NCBI GenBank assembly: GCA_050732635.1
Contig: JBOHRE010000104.1
Span: forward strand, 1 to 10,778
Origin: JBOHRE01 sp050732635
Lineage (GTDB): Bacteria; Gemmatimonadota; Gemmatimonadetes; Longimicrobiales; RSA9
Reading direction: 5' to 3'
Length of the DNA: 10,778 nt
Under the pieces are notes generated by a model. It saw only the letters and a program-made list of their open reading frames with translations. It was not told where the DNA came from and did no database searches. How positions within the stretch are numbered: position 1 is the first letter of the stretch; the number at the start of each line of letters is the position of its first letter. The position numbers and the translations under genes were made by a program. Shown here piece by piece: positions 6,744 through 10,778 of the stretch.

Positions 6744-6904
6744 GCACCCCGTTCAGCGTCGAGCACGCTGAGCACCGCAGAGCAGGACAACCAAAATAGG
6801 GCCCCGGTACGGCGCCGGTCGCTCAGCGCCGTGCCGCGAACACCTCGGCGTCCTCGGCGTCCTCAGCGGTTGCTTCCCTCTGCGTTCTCGGCGCCCTCAG
6901 CGGT
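6740..6904. repeat. Intergenic inverted 9-bp-unit repeat element, copy C
   Basis: The left arm is degenerate (CTGAG at 6740, CACGCTGAG at 6764-6772, ACCGCAGAG at 6774-6782), followed by an A-rich stretch with CAAAATAGGG (6792-6801) and a GC-rich centre. The right arm is regular: CTCGGCGTC, CTCGGCGTC, CTCAGCGGT (6844-6870), a 7-base spacer, then CTCTGCGTT, CTCGGCGCC, CTCAGCGGT (6878-6904). Read on the minus strand these are two triplets, each opening with ACCGCTGAG. The element lies between convergent genes and could terminate both; on the minus strand its centre reads CCCTATTTT, a short T-run. The outermost unit shares a base with the stop codon of the minus-strand gene. Confidence 0.82.
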
Positions 6905-7884
6905 TACCCCCCGAGCCCGTACAGGCCCGCCGCGTTGCCGGCGAGGATCGCGCGGCGCGCCTCCTCGGCCACGTCGAGCGCGGCGATGCTGTCGAGCATG
7001 CCCCGGATGCTGCCGATCTGGTGCGGGTAGTCGCTACCGGCCAGGAGCTGCGAGGTGCCGGCGAATCCGGCGGCGAGCCGGAGCGCGCGAGCGTCGAAGT
7101 TGACCGTGTCGTAGAAGAAGCGCCGCAGGTACTCGCTCGGCGGGCGGTCGATGTGCGTGCGGCATTCGCGGAACGCGTGGAACCCGCGGTCGAGCCGCTC
7201 CGCCAGGTAGGGAATGGCACCGCCGAGGTGGCTCAGTACCCAGCGGATGCGCGGGAACCGTTCCGGCAGGCCGCGGAATACCAGGCTCGCCGCCGCCAGG
7301 GTCGTGTCGAACAGGAAGCCGACCAGCGGCATCAGCCAGTACTCGGTCATCGCCTCGACGCCGGCCGGGCTGGTCGGGTGGATGTGCAGCACGCAGCCGA
7401 GTGCGTCGGCGCGCTCGTAGAGCGGCACGAACGCGTCATCGCTGAGCGCGCGACCGTTCACATTGCCGAACAGCATGGCGCCGGGTAGGCCGAGCTTGTC
7501 GACCGCGCGCTCGAGCTCGGCGGCGGCAGCGGCCGGATCGTTCAGCGGCAGCGTCGCCAGTGCACTGAAGCGGCGCGGCCGGCGTGCGACCTCGGCGGCG
7601 AATGCGTCGTTGACGATGCGCGCGAGCTCGACCGCCCGCCGCGGCGTCTCGACGTGCGTCCCCGGCGTGGTCAGCGTGAGCACCTGCAGGTCGACTCCCG
7701 CGGCCTCGAGCACCTCGGCGCGGTAGTCGATGTCGCGGTGGCCGCGCACGGCGATGTTGTAATCCCCCGGGTAGTGCAGCAGCGGATTGCCCTGCGCGTC
7801 CTCGGTCACGCGCACGACGGAGTCGCGGCGCAGCGCGTCGAGGTACGCCGGCGGGTAGTAGTGGTTGTGGACGTCGATGATCAC
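6904..7884 (-). CDS. Amidohydrolase-2 family protein, ACMSD-like (probable decarboxylase or hydrolase)
   Basis: This 326-residue cytoplasmic TIM-barrel metalloenzyme belongs to the COG2159 group, which includes aminocarboxymuconate-semialdehyde decarboxylase (ACMSD). Metal ligands are recognisable: H6 and H8 in DVHNHYYP, H169 in HIHP, and D285 in AGSDYPH; H219 in LSHLGG matches the catalytic His. The spacings resemble those of ACMSD (His9, His11, His177, His228, Asp294). Length is normal, with no signal peptide. The start codon is GTG at 7884, placing the HNH motif right at the N-terminus as in the family. It overlaps the permease stop codon by four bases (GTGA), which implies translational coupling. 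The reaction is probably decarboxylation of a carboxylated aromatic or muconate-type compound, but hydrolysis is not excluded. The adjoining permease suggests the substrate, or a precursor, is amino-acid-like. Confidence 0.9.
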   Translation of the reverse strand: MIIDVHNHYYPPAYLDALRRDSVVRVTEDAQGNPLLHYPGDYNIAVRGHRDIDYRAEVLEAAGVDLQVLTLTTPGTHVETPRRAVELARIVNDAFAAEVARRPRRFSALATLPLNDPAAAAAELERAVDKLGLPGAMLFGNVNGRALSDDAFVPLYERADALGCVLHIHPTSPAGVEAMTEYWLMPLVGFLFDTTLAAASLVFRGLPERFPRIRWVLSHLGGAIPYLAERLDRGFHAFRECRTHIDRPPSEYLRRFFYDTVNFDARALRLAAGFAGTSQLLAGSDYPHQIGSIRGMLDSIAALDVAEEARRAILAGNAAGLYGLGG

Positions 7885-9221
7885 GGCACGCCCTCGACGC
7901 TGGCCGGTGGAGCGCTGTCACTACGGCGAGCCCAGAGAGCATACACCGGCAGCCCGATCAGCACGAGCCCGAGTCCGATGATGCTGTCGCGCGGCTGCGC
8001 GGCGAGCTGGTTCGCCACGATCAGCAGCGCCGTCGCGGCGAACAGCAGCGGCACGAGCGCGCCGCCGCGCATGCGGTACGCCGGCGAGTAGCTCGAGCGT
8101 CGGCGCACGAGCAGCAGCCCGACCGCGAGCAGCGCGAAGAAGATCCACTCCGTGTAGACGACGCGCGTGAACAGCGCGCGGTAGCTCCCGGTCACGATCA
8201 GCACGCTCGACCACACGGCCTGCAGCGCGATGGCGCGGTGCGGCGTGCGGTAGCGCGGGTGGCTCCGGCCGATCCAGCGGAACAGTAGCCCGTCCTCGGC
8301 CATCGAGTAGTAGACGCGCGGCCCGGCGAGCACGAGACCGGCCAGCGAGCCGAGCGTCGAGAACATGACCAGCGCTGCCATGAACGACGCACCGCCCCGA
8401 CCGAGCACCGCATCCGCGGCGTCGGCCGCGACACGCGTCGACGCCACCACGCGCTCGATCGGCAGCACGTACAGGTAGACGGCGTTGAGCGCAATGTAGC
8501 AGGCGATCACGATCGCCATGCCGATGACGAGCGCACGCGGGATCGTGCGCCGCGCGTCGCGTGTCTCGCCCGCCGTATAGGTCACCATGTGCCAGCCGCC
8601 GAAGGCGAAGAGTCCGGCGGCGACCGCGCGGGCAAAGGCGGAGACGCCGCCGGCCGGCGCGACGTCGCCCGTCTGGAGCGGCGCGCCCAGCCGCGAGCCC
8701 AGAGTGAAGCCGAGCACGATCATGAGCCCGACGGCCGCGACCTTGCCGATCGTGAATGCGGCCTGCAGCCGGCTGCCGTGGCGCACGCCGAGGTAGTTCA
8801 CGGCCGAGACGCCGAAGACCGCGGCGACCGCGACGCCCTGTGTGGCGGCGGCGTCCAGCTCGGTGAAATGCCCCGCGTAGCGCGCGAAGATGACCGCGAT
8901 CGCGGCGATGATGCCGGAGTGCATGCTCCAGAACATCGCCCAGCCCCAGAGGAACGCGAGCGGCCGGCCGATCGTGCGGCGCAGGTAGACGTAGACGCCG
9001 CCGGTCTCCGGGTAGGCGGAGGCGAGCTCGGCACAGATCAGCGCACCCGCGGTCGACAGCAGCCCTGCCACCAGCCAGACCAGCAGGATGCCGCCGACCG
9101 TGGGCACGTCGCGCGTGATCTCCGACGGCTGCACGAAGATCGATGCGCCGATGATGATGCCGACGACGAGCGCCGTCGCCTGCACAACGCCGATGCTGCG
9201 CTCGAGCGGCGCGCCGTTCAT
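7881..9221 (-). CDS. APC-superfamily amino acid permease
   Basis: This 446-residue integral membrane protein shows about 12 hydrophobic segments and belongs to the COG0531 amino acid transporters. Family marks are GIIIGASIF (21-29, the unwound TM1 substrate motif), AELASAYPETGGVYVYL (64-80), FAFGGW (205-210) followed by E219 and RTIPRAL, and PRVYYSMAEDGLLF (301-314). It probably moves an amino acid or a related amine, as a proton symporter or an exchanger; specificity cannot be read from the sequence. The ATG at 9221 is the natural start before TM1, although no good ribosome site precedes it. The gene follows the small membrane protein by 37 bases and overlaps the downstream amidohydrolase at GTGA, so these genes are probably one operon. 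Confidence 0.93.
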   Translation of the reverse strand: MNGAPLERSIGVVQATALVVGIIIGASIFVQPSEITRDVPTVGGILLVWLVAGLLSTAGALICAELASAYPETGGVYVYLRRTIGRPLAFLWGWAMFWSMHSGIIAAIAVIFARYAGHFTELDAAATQGVAVAAVFGVSAVNYLGVRHGSRLQAAFTIGKVAAVGLMIVLGFTLGSRLGAPLQTGDVAPAGGVSAFARAVAAGLFAFGGWHMVTYTAGETRDARRTIPRALVIGMAIVIACYIALNAVYLYVLPIERVVASTRVAADAADAVLGRGGASFMAALVMFSTLGSLAGLVLAGPRVYYSMAEDGLLFRWIGRSHPRYRTPHRAIALQAVWSSVLIVTGSYRALFTRVVYTEWIFFALLAVGLLLVRRRSSYSPAYRMRGGALVPLLFAATALLIVANQLAAQPRDSIIGLGLVLIGLPVYALWARRSDSAPPASVEGVP

Positions 9222-9258
9222 CGGCGGCGAATTCGCAGCCGCGGAGGATGCGGCGGGC

Positions 9259-9630
9259 TCAGGCCGCCGCGGTGTCGATTCCGAGCAGCCGCCGCGCCTC
9301 CGGGCGCGTGAGTGCCCAGATCGTGTAGAAGCCGAGCACCGTGCCGATCGGGAAGTTGAGCAGGTTCAGCACGCCGAGGATCAACCCCCAGACGCGCGCC
9401 CAGCGGCGGCGCAGCAGCAGGCCGGCGGCCAGGATCAGACCGGGCAGGGCAAGGATCAGCAGAAAGATACCGGCGAGGGTGCCGACGCCGGTGATCAGCC
9501 AGACCTCCGGCAGATCCGCAACGAAGAAGCCGGCGCCGGCCGCCACGCCGAAGATCGCCAGCGCGGCCAGCAGCTCGCCCGCCGACGTGATCACGTACAG
9601 GATCGCCAGGATGGTCAGGTGCGTGCCCAT
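9259..9630 (-). CDS. Small multi-pass membrane protein of unknown function
   Basis: The protein has 123 residues and is mostly hydrophobic. One segment spans about residues 5-37, a second group 44-73, then a basic loop LLLRRRWAR (71-79) and a third group 80-107, giving three or four membrane spans. The ending LNLLNFPIGTVLGFYTIWAL is a pattern I know from many small uncharacterised bacterial membrane proteins. No catalytic residues stand out. The ATG at 9630 is chosen because GGAGG lies four bases upstream; a start at 9714 would add a non-hydrophobic, Arg-rich 28-residue tail. It stands between the MarR gene (114 bases upstream) and the permease (37 bases downstream) on the same strand, so it may be a partner of the permease. 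No function is assigned. Confidence 0.82.
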   Translation of the reverse strand: MGTHLTILAILYVITSAGELLAALAIFGVAAGAGFFVADLPEVWLITGVGTLAGIFLLILALPGLILAAGLLLRRRWARVWGLILGVLNLLNFPIGTVLGFYTIWALTRPEARRLLGIDTAAA

Positions 9631-9671
9631 CTCGCCTCCGGCTGCGGCGGGTCGGATGTGACTGCGGCTCG

Positions 9672-9715
9672 GACTGCGCGCGTGCAGTCTAGAGCCCGTA
9701 TGCCCGCGCGGCAAA
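9672..9715 (-). promoter_or_regulatory. Candidate promoter with overlapping palindromic operator
   Basis: On the minus strand, TTTGCC (9715-9710) and TAGACT (9691-9686) are 18 nt apart, a weak sigma70-like pair upstream of the membrane protein-permease-amidohydrolase genes. Overlapping the -10 box is a perfect inverted repeat, GACTGC-gcgcgt-GCAGTC (9672-9689). The size (18 bp) and position suit a repressor of the MarR type, and the MarR gene ends 30 bases upstream. Both promoter and operator are inferred. Confidence 0.4.
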
Positions 9716-9744
9716 GTTTACCGCCGCTCGCCCACCACGCGCCG

Positions 9745-10209
9745 TTACTCGTCGGCCAGCGCCGCCGCGTACAGCCCCAGCTTGCGGCACAACCGGCCGA
9801 GCTCCTCCTGCTCGCGCTTGCTGAGTGCCCCCATACACTCGACGATCCGACCTGCGTGCGCCGGGAACACCCGCGTGGCCAGCGCTTTCCCGCGCCGCGT
9901 CAGCGAGACCTGGACGCAGCGCCGGTCCTCCTCGGTCCGCTCCCGCACGACCAGGCCGCGCCGCTCCAGGTTGTCCACCACGGTCGTCAGATTGCTCGGA
10001 CTCATGAGCAGCTTGCCCGCCAGCTCCGCCTGCACCATCGGCCCACGATGGTGCAGTGCGTCGAGCACGCCGACCTGGCTCAGCGTCAGCCCTTCATCGC
10101 TGAGCAGGCCCTGCAGCCGCGACGCCACCGACTGACTCGCGCGCACCAGCTTGAGGTAGGCTTCCAGCGCGCGGATCTGCCGCGGCGTGCCCCGGTACCG
10201 TGTCGCCAT
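9745..10209 (-). CDS. MarR-family transcriptional regulator
   Basis: This 154-residue winged-helix regulator is expected to bind DNA as a dimer and usually represses genes until a small ligand or oxidant releases it. LTLSQVGVLDAL (41-52) begins the DNA-binding domain. QAELAGKLLMSPSNLTTVVD (60-79) covers the helix-turn-helix with its recognition helix, and LERRGLVVRERTEEDRRCVQ (81-100) forms the wing with the family-typical DRR. Long N- and C-terminal helices provide the dimer interface. Cysteines at 98, 125 and 141 are present, but there is no N-terminal OhrR-type redox cysteine. The start at 10209 has CGGAG six bases upstream. Likely targets are its own promoter and the downstream membrane protein-permease-amidohydrolase genes. 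The ligand is unknown. Confidence 0.93.
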   Translation of the reverse strand: MATRYRGTPRQIRALEAYLKLVRASQSVASRLQGLLSDEGLTLSQVGVLDALHHRGPMVQAELAGKLLMSPSNLTTVVDNLERRGLVVRERTEEDRRCVQVSLTRRGKALATRVFPAHAGRIVECMGALSKREQEELGRLCRKLGLYAAALADE

Positions 10210-10230
10210 CGTCGGCTCCGTGTGTCATGT

Positions 10231-10278
10231 TTCGATGTCGAAGCGTATGCCCGCGAGCGGGACGCGTCAATGCATACG
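10231..10278 (-). promoter_or_regulatory. Candidate MarR-gene promoter with nested inverted repeats
   Basis: On the minus strand, TTGACG (10270-10265) and TACGCT (10247-10242) are 17 nt apart, with a near-consensus -35 and a weak -10. Three perfect inverted repeats surround it. TTCGA-TG-TCGAA (10231-10242) lies just past the -10. CCCGC-GA-GCGGG (10250-10261) lies in the spacer. The pair CGTATGC (10244-10250) and GCATACG (10272-10278) brackets the promoter. Autoregulation by the MarR protein is the simplest reading, with TTCGATGTCGAA as the best operator candidate. Confidence 0.45.
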
Positions 10279-10318
10279 ATCAGGGGCCGGCACCGCGGTC
10301 GTTGCGCATCGGCGGCGT

Positions 10319-10778
10319 TCAGCCGCAGGGTCGGAGCACGCCGGCCGTGCCACACAATGCGGTGCGCGAGACGGTGTTCGCCTCGACCTCCTCGCTCTGG
10401 CGCCAGACCGGCCGCAGCCGTTGCTCGGCGAACAGCCGAAGCTGGTCGGTGCGGTGTGGCGAGCCCGGCTCGGACGCGTTGCCATAGCCGATCAGCGCGA
10501 AGGCTCGGGGTGGCTCGCCGAACTCGATGGCCGCGACGAAGGAGTCGCCGCCCGCGGCGCTGCGGCGAGCGTCATCAGCGCGATAGCCGACGACGCGGAA
10601 GACGCCGAGCGGCTCACCGGGCGCGCCGTTCGCGGGCAGGTCCAGCGAGTCGCGGATCAGGCGGTGCACGTCGCCCCAGGCGACGTCGAGTGCGCCGTAT
10701 GCACGCTCGACCGCGGCGGCCGCGCTGTCGAGCGCGGCGGCAGCGGCGCGCGGGTCGCGCAGGCCTTCGGGCGTGGTC
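10319..10778 (-). CDS. Penicillin-acylase family (S45) hydrolase, C-terminal part
   Basis: The frame is open from the right edge to the TGA at 10321-10319, giving 152 residues; the N-terminal and central parts lie outside the window. The visible part matches the end of the beta subunit of S45 Ntn-hydrolases (penicillin G acylase, aculeacin A acylase and AHL acylases). It has AWGDVHRL, LPANGAPGEPLGVFRV, AAGGDSFVAAIEF, YGNASEPGSPHRTDQ and RLRPVW. Such enzymes are exported, self-cleaved precursors that hydrolyse amide bonds of acylated compounds. The catalytic N-terminal Ser of the beta chain would be upstream and is not seen. The tail carries two cysteines (LCGTAGVLRPCG), which could form a disulfide after export. 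A GTG inside the fragment (10669) is not the real start, since family sequence continues upstream of it. It lies 109 bases upstream of the MarR gene on the same strand. Confidence 0.88.
   Translation of the reverse strand, partial: TTPEGLRDPRAAAAALDSAAAAVERAYGALDVAWGDVHRLIRDSLDLPANGAPGEPLGVFRVVGYRADDARRSAAGGDSFVAAIEFGEPPRAFALIGYGNASEPGSPHRTDQLRLFAEQRLRPVWRQSEEVEANTVSRTALCGTAGVLRPCG

Noticed and set aside
8589..9311. Plus-strand open frame of 240 codons
   Set aside because: It lies opposite the permease; the product is Asp/Arg-rich with no motif.

Overview
The window is GC-rich bacterial DNA, densely packed with short intergenic gaps. The gene content is secreted S9 peptidase, a beta-propeller/amidohydrolase fusion, an S45 acylase, an APC permease and COG1233-type FAD oxidoreductase. 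Together with the base composition this suits a soil or sediment heterotroph of the Gemmatimonadota/Acidobacteriota type. That placement is an impression from gene style, not a phylogenetic result. I see no phage, transposase, CRISPR, tRNA or rRNA.

Layout, left to right. (1) The N-terminal part of a FAD-dependent oxidoreductase (minus strand) runs off the left edge. (2) A 262-base divergent spacer contains a perfect 14-bp-stem hairpin. (3) A secreted S9 prolyl-oligopeptidase-type peptidase (761-2812, plus) has a complete Ser-Asp-His triad. (4) It converges on a 1105-residue secreted fusion of a TolB/PD40-type beta-propeller and a metal-dependent amidohydrolase (3008-6325, minus). (5) A 54-residue FmdB-type zinc ribbon (6579-6743, plus) follows, with a near-consensus sigma70 promoter. 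(6) A minus-strand block reads, in transcription order, MarR-type regulator (10209-9745), small membrane protein (9630-9259), APC amino-acid permease (9221-7881) and ACMSD-like amidohydrolase (7884-6904). The last two genes overlap at GTGA. (7) The C-terminal part of an S45 penicillin-acylase-type hydrolase (minus) runs off the right edge.

How the genes fit together: the secreted peptidase and the secreted propeller-amidohydrolase look like envelope or periplasmic peptide and amide scavengers, with the S45 acylase as another probable exported amide hydrolase. The permease and the coupled cytoplasmic ACMSD-like enzyme look like an uptake-and-conversion pair. The MarR gene just upstream may control them, and palindromes lie where operators would be expected. 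These links are inferred from gene order.

The most unusual feature is a family of three intergenic elements (2826-3015, 6382-6487, about 6740-6904). They are built from 9-bp units of the type ACCGCNGAG, grouped in threes and arranged as inverted arms around an A-rich centre. They abut or overlap neighbouring stop codons. One copy lies between divergent genes, so termination alone does not explain the family.
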